64,000 nt of DNA from MGIIa-L3 sp11892u (GCA_965659685.1 CBFHXB010000012.1:1-64000), one strand, 5' to 3'. Shown: positions 34,055 to 43,353, counted from the stretch's first letter. Translations and numbers: made by a program. Notes: a model not told the origin generated them from the letters alone.

Positions 34055-35062
34055 ATGGAGGCCCTGGACCGACGGGGCCGCCCTCTCCGAGACTTGCGCA
34101 TCTCGGTCACGGACCGGTGCAACCTTCGCTGCACCTATTGCATGCCAAGGGAGCATTTCGGACCGGAGCATGCCTTCCTGCCGAAAGAGGACATCCTTCG
34201 TTTCGAGGACATCGCGGACGTCGTGGAGGCATGCATCGATTTGGGGCTGCAAAAAATCCGCATCACGGGAGGAGAACCGCTCCTGCGAAGGGACCTCGAT
34301 GTTTTGGTGGCCATGCTGCGAAACGTCCACCCGTCGGCGGACTTGGCCTTGACCACGAACGGCGTGATCCTTGAACGGCACGCCGAGCGATTGTTGAAGG
34401 CCGGCCTCGATCGGGTGACCGTTTCGATGGACGCGCTCAGCCCCACGGTCTATAGCGAAATGGGGGACGTCGAACATGGCCCTGAAGCCACCTTGGCGGG
34501 AATCGCCAAGGCGCTTGACATCGGACTGCGGGTGAAGGTCAACTGCGTGGTCAGGGCAGGGGTCAACGAAGGTGAACTGCTGCCGCTGCTCGAGCACTTT
34601 GGCCCCCTCGGTGTGCCGGTCCGCTTCATCGAATTCATGGACGTTGGAGCCACGAACCAATGGGCGTTGGACGAAGTGGTGACCAGCCGAGAAGTCAGGC
34701 AGATCATCGCTTCATCATTTGGCGAGGTGACGCCTCTGGAAGCCACGGCCTATGGTGAAGTTGCCCGCAGATGGCAGACGCCACAAGGATGGGAATTCGG
34801 AACCATCGACTCCATCAGCGCTCCATTTTGCGGCAATTGCACCCGCGCGCGCCTGGCCGCAGACGGGAGCGTGCACACCTGCTTGTTCTCGACCCAAGGA
34901 AGTCCGCTGATGCCGCTCATCAAGTCAGGTGCAAGCAAGCAGGAGCTCAGTGATGCCCTTCGAACGATTTGGACCGAGCGAGACGACGCCTACTCAGAAC
35001 AACGTGGGGCCAAAAACGGGCCCTCGTCGGAACGCGTCGAGATGTCCTACATCGGCGGTTGA
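34055..35062 (+). CDS. moaA: GTP 3',8-cyclase MoaA (molybdenum cofactor biosynthesis)
   Basis: A 335-residue radical SAM enzyme making the first pterin intermediate of molybdopterin. The N-terminal cluster is CNLRCTYC, with the SAM segment TGGEPLLR. The C-terminal cluster is FCGNCTR followed by a third Cys in VHTC. It ends SYIGG, the diglycine needed for activity. It is divergent from aroA with 129 bases between. No other moa gene is in the window except the MoaD-like protein at 20.5 kb. Confidence 0.95.
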   Translation: MEALDRRGRPLRDLRISVTDRCNLRCTYCMPREHFGPEHAFLPKEDILRFEDIADVVEACIDLGLQKIRITGGEPLLRRDLDVLVAMLRNVHPSADLALTTNGVILERHAERLLKAGLDRVTVSMDALSPTVYSEMGDVEHGPEATLAGIAKALDIGLRVKVNCVVRAGVNEGELLPLLEHFGPLGVPVRFIEFMDVGATNQWALDEVVTSREVRQIIASSFGEVTPLEATAYGEVARRWQTPQGWEFGTIDSISAPFCGNCTRARLAADGSVHTCLFSTQGSPLMPLIKSGASKQELSDALRTIWTERDDAYSEQRGAKNGPSSERVEMSYIGG

Positions 35063-35548
35063 TCAGGACACGATGGCAGGCAACCGTGTGTCCACGAGCA
35101 CAATGCCACTGCGCTCGTCAACGAGTTGCAGGCGCCATCCACCTTCATCGGCACCAAGGTCGGCCGACGAGATCACCAGGTAATCGCCTTGGGTCACGGA
35201 ATAGCCGGCGTCACGGTCGTGGAAGCTCACAGGCGCACCCACCACACCGTAAACGTCGTTGTCCACGAGGTATCCTTGCTCCTCCGTCCCGCTGCTGGCG
35301 TTGTAGAGGGTGTAGCGGACCGCGGCCGGGTCAAGGGCTTGATCCAAGCTGGACAGTCGAACCACGTGGAAGCCATTTTCGAGGCCCTTCACGCTCGTGG
35401 AGGCTTGAGGGGGCGATTTTTCCGTGGTGGAAAGGGCACCTTGGAACATGATGAAGACCATGCTGGTCAACAAGACCGTAATCGCCAAGAGCAGAACGGT
35501 GGCGATGACAGGGCTCACGGCCTCGTCGTCAACCACGCGTCGGCGCAT
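35063..35548 (-). CDS. Archaeal type IV pilin-like protein
   Basis: 161 residues. The short basic leader (MRRRVVDD) and EAVSPVIATVLLLAITVLL are the class III signal and hydrophobic core of archaeal pilins (DUF1628-type), processed by a PibD/EppA peptidase. The remainder is a single beta-rich domain. The ATG at 35548 is chosen to place the cleavage motif near the N-terminus. It converges on moaA end to end. The pilus motor genes are 5 kb away (40780-43344). Confidence 0.88.
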   Translation of the reverse strand: MRRRVVDDEAVSPVIATVLLLAITVLLTSMVFIMFQGALSTTEKSPPQASTSVKGLENGFHVVRLSSLDQALDPAAVRYTLYNASSGTEEQGYLVDNDVYGVVGAPVSFHDRDAGYSVTQGDYLVISSADLGADEGGWRLQLVDERSGIVLVDTRLPAIVS

Positions 35549-35609
35549 GAACAAAGGTTGCAGGCACGGGCCTTGAACCACACGGAAGAACGAACGCGCT
35601 GCACGCCCT

Positions 35610-36752
35610 TCACAGGACCCACAGCGGACGGTCGCATTCCATGGCTCGCTTGATGCCACCGATCGGACCAAGAATGCGGAGGATGCTTTCCGTAAGGAAG
35701 TCGTTTCGCATCATCGCGTACCCCATGTTTTTGCTCCTGAGTGAATTCTTCAGGGCACGACCAAAGGTGAAGGAAATTCGGTCTTGGTAGGCCTGAAGGG
35801 ACGTCCCTTTGACCTGATGTTCAAGCACGGCATCCGCTGCAAAGCAGCCAGAAATGATGGCTTGGGAAATTCCTCCGCCGTTGGAGGGCATGACCAGTCC
35901 GGCCGCGTCGCCGATGGCGATGGCATTGCCGTCCACCATCCGCTTGATCGGTCCACCCATCGGGATCCACCCTCCGCCGACCTCGAGGATTTCGAGGTCC
36001 AGGTTGTCGCAGAAGGTGCGCAAGTGATCTTTCAGACGACCGTCCAATTTCCCTGCACGGACACCAAGGCCAACGTTGGCGGTGTCCGGACCCTTGGGGA
36101 TGATCCACGCATAGCCGTTTGGCGCCACGCTACCAAGGAAGACATCGAACATCTCCGGAACGTTCCCACGGACTTGTGCATAGACCGTTGGAACTTGGTC
36201 ACCAGGACGGCATGCGGGGTCCTTCCCATGACGGAGCCTTCCGACGTGAGCGAGGCTTCCGGTGGCGTCGATGAGGTAATCGCACGTCAAGCGGCCACCG
36301 TCGCTGGTGACCAACAATTCCCGGCCCAACTTGCGTTGTTGCTGAAGCCGTTGAAGGGCCACACCAACGCGGATTTCGGCACCTGCCTGTTCGGCGCGAT
36401 CGGCGAGGTGTCCATCGAATTGTGGGCGATGACCTGCATACGCATCCAACTCGAAACTGTAGTGGTGACCAGAGGGAAGAAAGACGCGCATGCCGTCAAG
36501 CCGATGCAGTTTGATGCGGTCCGGGACGTCGAAGGTTTCCTCCAACCAATGATGGTCTTCCAAGCCCGCAAAGGTTCCAATCACTTCACCCCAATTCGGG
36601 ATGCATTCACCGCATTGTGCGGGATGGCCCACCACTTCCCTTCGTTCGAGCACGAGAACGTCCACGTCGGCTTCCGCCAACCTCCGGGCGCACGTGGTGC
36701 CGGCGGGTCCTGCGCCCACAACGACGACCGTTCGATGTTCGACTTCAGGCAT
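35610..36752 (-). CDS. Geranylgeranyl reductase family flavoprotein (archaeal lipid saturation)
   Basis: 380 residues. The N-terminal FAD-binding Rossmann motif is VVGAGPAGTTCARRL, followed by the family PAQCGECIP segment with conserved cysteines. GDAAGLVMPSNGGGISQAI is the second FAD-binding stretch. These enzymes reduce the double bonds of geranylgeranyl chains in archaeol lipids. The ATG at 36752 has GGTGATT upstream. The polyprenyl synthase gene ends five bases before it, so synthesis and reduction of the chain are in one operon. Confidence 0.93.
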   Translation of the reverse strand: MPEVEHRTVVVVGAGPAGTTCARRLAEADVDVLVLERREVVGHPAQCGECIPNWGEVIGTFAGLEDHHWLEETFDVPDRIKLHRLDGMRVFLPSGHHYSFELDAYAGHRPQFDGHLADRAEQAGAEIRVGVALQRLQQQRKLGRELLVTSDGGRLTCDYLIDATGSLAHVGRLRHGKDPACRPGDQVPTVYAQVRGNVPEMFDVFLGSVAPNGYAWIIPKGPDTANVGLGVRAGKLDGRLKDHLRTFCDNLDLEILEVGGGWIPMGGPIKRMVDGNAIAIGDAAGLVMPSNGGGISQAIISGCFAADAVLEHQVKGTSLQAYQDRISFTFGRALKNSLRSKNMGYAMMRNDFLTESILRILGPIGGIKRAMECDRPLWVL

Positions 36753-36756
36753 GGAA

Positions 36757-37740
36757 TCACCTGGTTCTTGAGCCGATTTCAGCAAGCATCCCGACCATGA
36801 GATCGGCAGCTGCGCCCGAACCCGCGGCACGGAGGGCTTGACCCGCGCGCTCGAGGTGCAAATCAACGAGGAGTTCCACGTAGTGCAAGGAATCTGAGCG
36901 CTCAAGGATGGCCATCAATTCGTCCCAGCGGTCTTCCGTGAAGGAGGCGAGGAGGTCGGCCAGCGTCGCACGGTCCGAGCCATGCGACAGGGTCAGCGCA
37001 TGGATCAACGGGAGGGTCATCTTCCCCTCCTCCACGTCCACGCCTCGGGGCTTGCCCATGTCCGGTGAGCCGCGGAGGTCGAGAAGGTCGTCCACGAGTT
37101 GGAATGCGATGCCAAGTTCCTCTCCAAAAACACGGAAGTTGCGGGCTTGTTCTTCGGTGCACCCAGCGAGAAGGGCAGCGGATTGACAACCCGCTGCGAA
37201 GGGTCCAGCGGTTTTTCCACGGACGATGTCCAGGTAGTCTTCTGGAGAGGTGGTCAAGTCGTCGATGTGGTCCAGTTGCTTGAACTCGGAGACGGCAATG
37301 TCAGCGCAACAATCCGCCATCAAGCGAACGACCCGCTCTGGATAACGCCCACCGAGACCAAAGCCTTGCACAAAGAGCCAATCCCCAGCGATGAGCGCTT
37401 TCTCAGGCCCTGCCTCCAAGTGCAAGGTCTGACGACCCCGGCGTTCGTCAGCATCGTCGTTCATGTCGTCATGGACCAAGGTCGCGGTGTGGATCAGTTC
37501 GAAGGCCAGTGCGAGCGGCATCACGTAATCACGATCCACACCTCCTGCCGCGTCATACGAGAGCATGAACAACACCGGTCGCAGGCGCTTCCCACCGCTC
37601 ATGAGGACGTGACGTGCCATGGCCACGACTTGACCGCCGCCGGCGGCTTCGGCATCGTCAAGAAGGGCGTCAAGCCCAGCGTCGACCTCGTCTTTGAGGG
37701 CTGAAAGCCGCTCGACCTGGCTTGATGTGAGCCCGGTCAT
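36757..37740 (-). CDS. Polyprenyl (geranylgeranyl/farnesylgeranyl) diphosphate synthase
   Basis: 327 residues. The first aspartate-rich motif is HDDMNDDADERRG and the second FQLVDDLLDLRG, with GGKRLRP near the N-terminus. Both DDxxD sites are intact. Chain length cannot be fixed, but geranylgeranyl is expected for archaeal lipids. The start at 37740 is placed by the family-typical length. It begins a two-gene lipid operon and is divergent from the HemC-like gene. Confidence 0.92.
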   Translation of the reverse strand: MTGLTSSQVERLSALKDEVDAGLDALLDDAEAAGGGQVVAMARHVLMSGGKRLRPVLFMLSYDAAGGVDRDYVMPLALAFELIHTATLVHDDMNDDADERRGRQTLHLEAGPEKALIAGDWLFVQGFGLGGRYPERVVRLMADCCADIAVSEFKQLDHIDDLTTSPEDYLDIVRGKTAGPFAAGCQSAALLAGCTEEQARNFRVFGEELGIAFQLVDDLLDLRGSPDMGKPRGVDVEEGKMTLPLIHALTLSHGSDRATLADLLASFTEDRWDELMAILERSDSLHYVELLVDLHLERAGQALRAAGSGAAADLMVGMLAEIGSRTR

Positions 37741-37782
37741 GCCTACGATGACGAGGGAGGGCTTCTTAACGGGTGTCGAGCG

Positions 37783-37800
37783 CCCTCGGGTCGCCGAGGG
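37783..37800 (+). promoter_or_regulatory. Stem-loop in the 5' leader of the HemC-like gene
   Basis: CCCTCGG and CCGAGGG form a perfect 7-bp stem with a GTCG loop, ending 18 bases before the start codon and just upstream of the ribosome-binding site. It lies in the 78-base divergent spacer and could modulate translation or serve as a protein site. Confidence 0.4.
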
Positions 37801-37818
37801 TGCATCATGGAGGGTGAG

Positions 37819-38898
37819 ATGGACCGGCTTTTGGTCGCCCTTCCTCCAAACGACGATGACCGAGCCTCCTCTCACGCGACCGCCGTGCTTGGCCCGTCCG
37901 CTCAGCCTCGCTTCGTCCTGAAAGAAGCGCCAAGCCTTCACGACGCCATCAGCCTGCTTCACGACGGCCACGTCGATTTGCTCGTGGCTTCGGCCGCGAT
38001 GTGGGGCGACATGGATCAAACCCGTCTGGCCATCGCCGCTTGCCTGCAACGGCGAGAGCCGACGTGGGTGATGGTGTCCGATGACAAGCCCGAGATGTTG
38101 CACCATGAAGCAAGGGTGGGTTGCGACCACCCCTTGTTGGAACGGCAATTGACCCGGCTTCGCCCCGACTTGGCCCTGATTGACCCCAACGAAAGCGTCG
38201 AGGATTGGGGCAGCATGGACGGAGCGGCGCGGACCGCTTGGTACGAGGATGCACGCCAACGCGGCGACCTCGAAGGCTACGTGATTCCACGTTCCCTTCA
38301 CCGCAGCCTTCCCGGCCGACCTCCTCGCAGGCACACGCTTGGCCTGCACCGCGACGACCCCACACGCCCTCGCTTTGTGCCGCCCCCGTTGGGAGGATTG
38401 ACCCTGATCATCAGCCGTTCAGGTTTCCCAAATGAAGGCCTGAAGCACCTCAGCGATGCAGGGGCCTTGCTCGCTCACAGGATGGAACGTGCGATGCTGG
38501 CCGCGGTTCCCGCATCGCTCCAACCGATCACCGGCATCCACGTGGAACGCCGACGCCCCCGCACGTTGCTCTTGGAAGCAGCAAAGGTCGAAGACGAGCA
38601 CACCATCGAATCCATGCTCAACCCCGAGGCGTCGCTGAAGACGAAGGGGCACAGGGTGGAGATCATCATCGAAACGCTTGGCGCCAACGGCCGTGGAAGC
38701 GCATCGAGCGAGCGTGTCTTCCCGGTCGAACACACCCACACGGGCATGGTTCGAGCGCTGGAAGAGTGGTCTGAAGTGCTCCAAGCGATGACCAGTGAGC
38801 ATCCTGCCCTGTCCAAGGGGGCCCAATTCATGGGTGAATTCGAAGCGTCCTACGTCGAAGCCCACGGTGCGATGATGGAATTGGACGAAGACCGCTGA
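37819..38898 (+). CDS. Hydroxymethylbilane synthase-like protein lacking catalytic residues
   Basis: 359 residues of uncertain family. Two stretches align with HemC. Residues 46-87 (HDGHVDLLVASAAMW...LQRREPTWVMVS) match the region with the catalytic Asp. Residues 218-240 (AHRMERAMLAAVPASLQPITGI) match the region of the dipyrromethane-cofactor cysteine. The catalytic KD is AM (Ala60, Met61), and the cofactor Cys position is Leu234. It is therefore read as a pseudoenzyme or remote homologue. The ATG at 37819 has GGAGGGTGAG immediately upstream. A C-terminal extension of about 110 residues follows. Confidence 0.5.
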   Translation: MDRLLVALPPNDDDRASSHATAVLGPSAQPRFVLKEAPSLHDAISLLHDGHVDLLVASAAMWGDMDQTRLAIAACLQRREPTWVMVSDDKPEMLHHEARVGCDHPLLERQLTRLRPDLALIDPNESVEDWGSMDGAARTAWYEDARQRGDLEGYVIPRSLHRSLPGRPPRRHTLGLHRDDPTRPRFVPPPLGGLTLIISRSGFPNEGLKHLSDAGALLAHRMERAMLAAVPASLQPITGIHVERRRPRTLLLEAAKVEDEHTIESMLNPEASLKTKGHRVEIIIETLGANGRGSASSERVFPVEHTHTGMVRALEEWSEVLQAMTSEHPALSKGAQFMGEFEASYVEAHGAMMELDEDR

Positions 38899-38949
38899 AG
38901 GAAAACGGTGCTGCATCGGCACCTTCCGGCCCTTTGCGGGGCGAACGCC

Positions 38950-38956
38950 CATATAC
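38950..38956 (+). promoter_or_regulatory. TATA-like element upstream of the SAP-repeat gene
   Basis: CATATAC lies about 35 bases before the ATG at 38989, in a 90-base gap. The spacing fits a short or absent leader. Confidence 0.35.
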
Positions 38957-38988
38957 CGAAGGAGCCGCAATTGGGTCAGGTTGACCCC

Positions 38989-40779
38989 ATGACCACGCCG
39001 CAGGTGATGCTTGAGGAGCTCTTCCGAGCCAAGTTGGACGACCTCCGTTCAATTGCTGCAGCCTATGATTTGCCCCGTGCCGGAGGTGTGGATTTGCTCC
39101 GCGCCCGGCTGATCAGTGAACTCGTGCTTGACGCATGGGACCTTTCCGATGACGGGATTGCTCAACTGAAAAACAACGAACTCGGCGACATCCTCGGTGC
39201 CTTCGGGATCAAGAAAACCGGGTCCATCCGAGCCCGAAGGCAACGGCTCCACCTCCATCTGAACCATGACGCCAAGTCCCTCACCGTGGAATCCTTGAAC
39301 GAACGGACCAAGGAGGACCTTCACGCCTTGGCAAAATCCCTCGAACTGCCCGTTTCTGGCAACAAGCAAACCCTGCAGGCCCGCATTGCAGGAGTCTTGG
39401 AGATGCAGCGCGGCGCGTGGGGACCGATCAAGCGGTCGCTGCGAAGGGACGGTTCCCCTAACCTGACCATTCCAGTTCCGGAGGACGCGCCGAAGCCTGA
39501 GCCTCGCATCGTGGTCGCTCCAAGCCCCGCTGTCTCCGATGACGTCGATCAAGCCGTCGAGGCCTTCACAGAGGCTCACCCAGAGGGGTGGACGGCCGAG
39601 GACGAAGCCGAAATGCGCGAGGCCTTGCAGGCTTCAGGCCTTGACGTCACCCGTGGCGACGTCGCCGCCGAGTTGGACGCTGCGCTACGTTCGCGGGCAC
39701 CCTCCGCCGACGAAGGCCTGGACTTGATCATGGAGGCAGAGCCTGCCGTGGGCGCCTACGACCCCGGCGATCTTCCCCTCGATGCTTTGGCTGACATCCA
39801 AGACCTTGAGCGACGGGAGGCAGAAATCGAAGCCGCTTGCCGGCACTTCCTCAGCATCGGCCAAGTCTCCGATGCAGCGGACGTCGAGGCCTTCCTTAAC
39901 GCCCTCTCCGGAGAAGGATTCGACACCTCCCGGGAGCACGTCCGAGACGCCATTCGTCATCGCCTCCTCGCCGTTGACCAACGCCGACGCTCGGAAGAAG
40001 AAGCCCAGCGCGGTCGGCCGACCACGTGGCGGGCAAGGGAGGCTTTGCGAACCTTCGAGTCGCTTCGCCCCAGCTTGATTGAAGCGGTGGAAGCCTCCAC
40101 CGCAGAAGGCGACACGCCTGAAGCACGGAGCGCGTACCTTCGGTCCGCGAAGGCCTTGGGTGTGGACGTGAGCGAGCCGGCGGTTTCCGGCCGAATCCAC
40201 GCGTTGTACGATCTCCACGTTGATTTGATGGCAGAACGCGCCGCCATGGACCCTGTCGCGGCGCGCAGGCAGCGCGCGCTGCGGGTGCTGTTCCACGGAA
40301 GCGTCCACATGGACCTCTCCAACCGTCGCACGCTGGAACGTCTCGAGCGCGGATTGCCCGGCTTCGAGGACCTGATTGCTGCGGTCCTGGACGATGCGGA
40401 CGGTCGCATCGAGCCTGCGCATGAGGCGCTCATTTTGACCTACTTGGAACGGCGAGGCTTGGAGGTCAACACGCCGGAACTGAGGCCGCGCGTCATGGCT
40501 TGTGCAGGCGTATTAGCGGCTGAATTGGGCTTGATTTCACCCTCAGAGGTTCCACGGCTCGCGCCTGGAATCGTGTTGTCCGATGACCGGATCGAAGAAA
40601 TTGTGGACGAGCTGAAGCAACTGGCCGCAAGTTTCCGAAGCACGCCCGTCGGCAGCGCACCCGCCGCTCCTTCTGAAGCACCGGTTGAACGCGATGGACG
40701 CCACCGTCGTGTGGACGGAGCACGTTCGATGGTCGACCGTGCCGACGACGTCTTGGCCAGACTGCTCGAAGACCGCTGA
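38989..40779 (+). CDS. Large helical protein with N-terminal SAP-like repeats
   Basis: 596 residues, almost entirely charged helix with no membrane segment. The first 145 residues hold three SAP/HeH-like helix-extended-helix units: LDDLRSIAAAYDLPRAG..LLRARLI, LGDILGAFGIKKTGS..ARRQRL and LHALAKSLELPVSGNKQTLQARI. Such units commonly bind DNA. The rest shows recurring helical segments (IEAACRHFLSIG, VSEPAVSGRIHAL) that may be repeats. The role is unknown; nucleoid or repair association is inferred from the SAP units. The ATG at 38989 follows AGGTTG. It abuts the convergent pilus ATPase gene. Confidence 0.65.
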   Translation: MTTPQVMLEELFRAKLDDLRSIAAAYDLPRAGGVDLLRARLISELVLDAWDLSDDGIAQLKNNELGDILGAFGIKKTGSIRARRQRLHLHLNHDAKSLTVESLNERTKEDLHALAKSLELPVSGNKQTLQARIAGVLEMQRGAWGPIKRSLRRDGSPNLTIPVPEDAPKPEPRIVVAPSPAVSDDVDQAVEAFTEAHPEGWTAEDEAEMREALQASGLDVTRGDVAAELDAALRSRAPSADEGLDLIMEAEPAVGAYDPGDLPLDALADIQDLERREAEIEAACRHFLSIGQVSDAADVEAFLNALSGEGFDTSREHVRDAIRHRLLAVDQRRRSEEEAQRGRPTTWRAREALRTFESLRPSLIEAVEASTAEGDTPEARSAYLRSAKALGVDVSEPAVSGRIHALYDLHVDLMAERAAMDPVAARRQRALRVLFHGSVHMDLSNRRTLERLERGLPGFEDLIAAVLDDADGRIEPAHEALILTYLERRGLEVNTPELRPRVMACAGVLAAELGLISPSEVPRLAPGIVLSDDRIEEIVDELKQLAASFRSTPVGSAPAAPSEAPVERDGRHRRVDGARSMVDRADDVLARLLEDR

Positions 40780-42015
40780 TCAGCGGGTCGCGTAGAAGTT
40801 CTGGATGATGGACGTCACCGTCTGGATGTCACGGATGTCCCTGCGCTGAAGGTCCGCCAGGATGGCCATGCGTTGCTGAACGTGCTTTTCGAAGACCTCT
40901 GGGGTCACACCAGCAGCGTTGCAAATGGTCTCACGGAATTGGGACGGGATGCCGGTTTCAACGATCTCATCGCGGGCGGCGTCGTACTTCCAGATGGCGT
41001 TCAAACGAGGCTTGTCGCCTTCCATGCCCGCGACCTCGGCCACTTCGGTGATCTTTCTCGCTGTGCGCCCGTTCACGTGAAGGCGTGCCTGGATGATGAT
41101 GAGATCCAACCCGGTCAACATGATGGGAGGGACGTTCATCGGCGGGTTGATCATTCGGGTCACGGTTTCCTGCGCAGTGTTGGCGTGGAGGCTGCCAAAG
41201 GAGCCGTCGTGGCCGGTGTTCATCGCCGTCAACAAGGTCGCCGCCTCAGAACCACGCACTTCACCGACGATGATGCGGTCGGGGCGCATACGGAGGCTCG
41301 ACTTCAGGCAGTCGTTCATGTCGACTTCAGGCGTCCCGTCGGGGCGCTCTCGGCGGGTTTCCATGCGGAGCCAGTGGTCGTGGTAAACCTGCAATTCAGC
41401 GGTGTCCTCGACGGTCAACAGCCTGCGGTGCCATGGGATGTACATCCCGAGGCAGTTGAGCGTGGTCGTCTTACCGGAACCGGTTCCGCCGGCGATGACG
41501 AAGTTGGCTGGACGGCTGTCGAGGCCTTCGATCCAGACCCACATCATGGCGGCCAAGCGAAGGTTGACCGTTCCAAAGTTGATCAAATCGATCATCGTCA
41601 AGGGATCTTCCTTGAATTTCCTGATGGTTAGCGTGGGTCCGTCGGGTGAGACCGGGGGGATGGTTCCGTTCACACGGGAGCCGTCCGGAAGGCGTCCGTC
41701 GAAAATTGGAACCGAGCCAGGACCGTCCCCCAAGGGGACGTTGGTGAAGGAAGCGATGTTCGTCGCGATTTGGAGTCCATCCGCGTCGTCGATCCAGACG
41801 TTGGTTCGGCACATGCCGTGGTCACGATGGGCGACCTTCACGCATTGGGTTCCTCCGTTGTACATCACCTCTTCCAAGGAGTCGTCTTCGAGCAACGCAG
41901 CGAGGTCCCCGTAGGGGTTGGCTTCGATGGTTCCCTCGACGTGGTAAATCGGGGAAGGGTGGTTGGGTTCGTTGTAGATGGTCACACGACCGTATTGCGC
42001 CAAAATGTCCGACAT
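40780..42015 (-). CDS. Type II/IV secretion ATPase of an archaeal pilus (TadA/ArlI/PilB family)
   Basis: 411 residues. Walker A is GGTGSGKTT, followed by the Asp/His boxes (VEDTAELQVYHDHW), Walker B RPDRIIVGEVRGSEA and the HDGSFGSLHANT histidine box. It powers pilus assembly at the inner face of the membrane. Similarity is to CpaF/TadA-like and archaeal pilus ATPases. It is last of the four-gene minus-strand cluster with two T2SF membrane proteins, and probably works with the pilin at 35063. Confidence 0.93.
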   Translation of the reverse strand: MSDILAQYGRVTIYNEPNHPSPIYHVEGTIEANPYGDLAALLEDDSLEEVMYNGGTQCVKVAHRDHGMCRTNVWIDDADGLQIATNIASFTNVPLGDGPGSVPIFDGRLPDGSRVNGTIPPVSPDGPTLTIRKFKEDPLTMIDLINFGTVNLRLAAMMWVWIEGLDSRPANFVIAGGTGSGKTTTLNCLGMYIPWHRRLLTVEDTAELQVYHDHWLRMETRRERPDGTPEVDMNDCLKSSLRMRPDRIIVGEVRGSEAATLLTAMNTGHDGSFGSLHANTAQETVTRMINPPMNVPPIMLTGLDLIIIQARLHVNGRTARKITEVAEVAGMEGDKPRLNAIWKYDAARDEIVETGIPSQFRETICNAAGVTPEVFEKHVQQRMAILADLQRRDIRDIQTVTSIIQNFYATR

Positions 42016-42018
42016 GTT

Positions 42019-42750
42019 TCAACCACCAATCATCAGCAGGGCCCCGTTGAACAGGGCCATGGACGTCATCGTCCAGAAGGGGATCCACCAAAGCATGGCG
42101 CTCATGCGTCCGAGCATTCGGCCACAGATGGCCACGGCCACGGCGCTGGCGGCTCCAAAGAAGATGGAAAAGGTCGTCGCGATGTTGTCGATTTGGTAGC
42201 CTGCACTCGGAGGCGCGAAAAGACCGATGAGCACGGCGAGGAGGCCGGGTAGGCCGATGCAGATGAAGAGCACAATGGTCATCACCAAGCCAGAGAGGTC
42301 CTTCTCGCGCTTGTCGATGAGGTCGTTGAGGCGCTGGTAGTCGTTCGCCAGGTCGTACATCACGGATTGGAGGGGTGAATTCTGCTCAACCGCCGTCTGA
42401 ATGAGTTGGATGACGCGCTGAACCTGTGAGGAGCGGGTGCTGGTCGCAAAGGCAGCCAGCGAAGCATCGAAGCTGGTGACGTGGCTCTTGGACAAAGACT
42501 CGCGCAACAAGGCACCAAAGGGCCCGGGCTGATTCGCGCTCTGGTCGGACATCACTTCTTGCAGACCAAGACCCGCGCCGACGCCGTCGCTCAAGGCTTC
42601 AAGGAATCCGGGCAAGGCGCCCTCGATTGCGCGGCGCCTGCGCCTCTCGAGCATCGGTGGCAACCCACCGGCGGCGAAGGCCACACCGATGGCCATGAGC
42701 AACAGCAACGGGAGGTTGTCGTTGAAGGATTCCACAAGACGCCAGATCAT
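42019..42750 (-). CDS. Type II secretion system F-domain membrane protein (TadC/ArlJ-like, second half)
   Basis: 243 residues. An N-terminal membrane segment (about 14-33), a T2SF helical domain (about 40-145, RAIEGALPGFLEALSDGVGAGLGLQE) and three C-terminal membrane segments. It forms the pilus platform in the membrane. It stands nine bases after the 194-residue T2SF protein. Together the two reproduce the double-T2SF layout of an ArlJ/PilC protein, so a split gene or TadB/TadC pair is likely. Confidence 0.85.
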   Translation of the reverse strand: MIWRLVESFNDNLPLLLLMAIGVAFAAGGLPPMLERRRRRAIEGALPGFLEALSDGVGAGLGLQEVMSDQSANQPGPFGALLRESLSKSHVTSFDASLAAFATSTRSSQVQRVIQLIQTAVEQNSPLQSVMYDLANDYQRLNDLIDKREKDLSGLVMTIVLFICIGLPGLLAVLIGLFAPPSAGYQIDNIATTFSIFFGAASAVAVAICGRMLGRMSAMLWWIPFWTMTSMALFNGALLMIGG

Positions 42751-42759
42751 GCTTTCACC

Positions 42760-43344
42760 TCACAATCCAGGGTCGGTCGTGTGCGCCTTTCGACCGATGA
42801 ACGCCATCAGCAGCACCGTGACACCAAGCCCACCAACGGTGATCACAGGAAGGATGGGGATCAGGCCACTCAGACCCAGCATGCCCTGGAGATCTTTGGG
42901 CACGATTTGCGGTGCGAGGGCGAGCACGGCAATGAGGATCGGCGAGAGCATCCCGACGGAAAGCATCGTTTCCGGCAGACCGCCAAGTCCCTCGATGTAT
43001 TCCTTGACGGCTTCTGATCGCTCTTCTTCCATGCGGCCGCCCAATTTCTTGAGGGTCTCGATGATGTCCGTGTTTTGCGTGAGGTTGTTGTACAGCGTGT
43101 TGAGCAGGCGACGGTATCCGTCGGTCTCGCACGTGGTCATCAATTTCTTCAGTTCTTTTTCCAGACCAGGAGATTTGCCGCTTTGGAGGCGTTCAAGCAC
43201 CGAGGCAAAATCTTCGGAAATGACGCCGTAGCCGCCACGTCCGATGGTGTGCATGGCCGCTTCCAAACCGACACCGGAGGACATCATCACGTCAACGGCA
43301 CGGATGACGTACAAGATTTCGCGGCTTTCTTCGATTCGGCGCAC
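42760..43344 (-). CDS. Type II secretion system F-domain membrane protein (TadB/ArlJ-like, first half)
   Basis: 194 residues. An N-terminal T2SF helical domain (about 8-110, REILYVIRAVDVMMSSGVGLEAAM) is followed by two C-terminal membrane segments (about 128-148 and 160-185). It is shorter than usual TadB (about 300) and has no N-terminal membrane anchor. It follows an unrecognised 117-residue gene by nine bases. Confidence 0.82.
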   Translation of the reverse strand: MRRIEESREILYVIRAVDVMMSSGVGLEAAMHTIGRGGYGVISEDFASVLERLQSGKSPGLEKELKKLMTTCETDGYRRLLNTLYNNLTQNTDIIETLKKLGGRMEEERSEAVKEYIEGLGGLPETMLSVGMLSPILIAVLALAPQIVPKDLQGMLGLSGLIPILPVITVGGLGVTVLLMAFIGRKAHTTDPGL

Positions 43345-43353
43345 GTGATCACC

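Noticed and set aside
33926..34660. In-frame upstream extension of aroA by 245 codons
   Set aside because: It is antisense to moaA and unlike any EPSP synthase; the GTG at 33925 gives the normal length.
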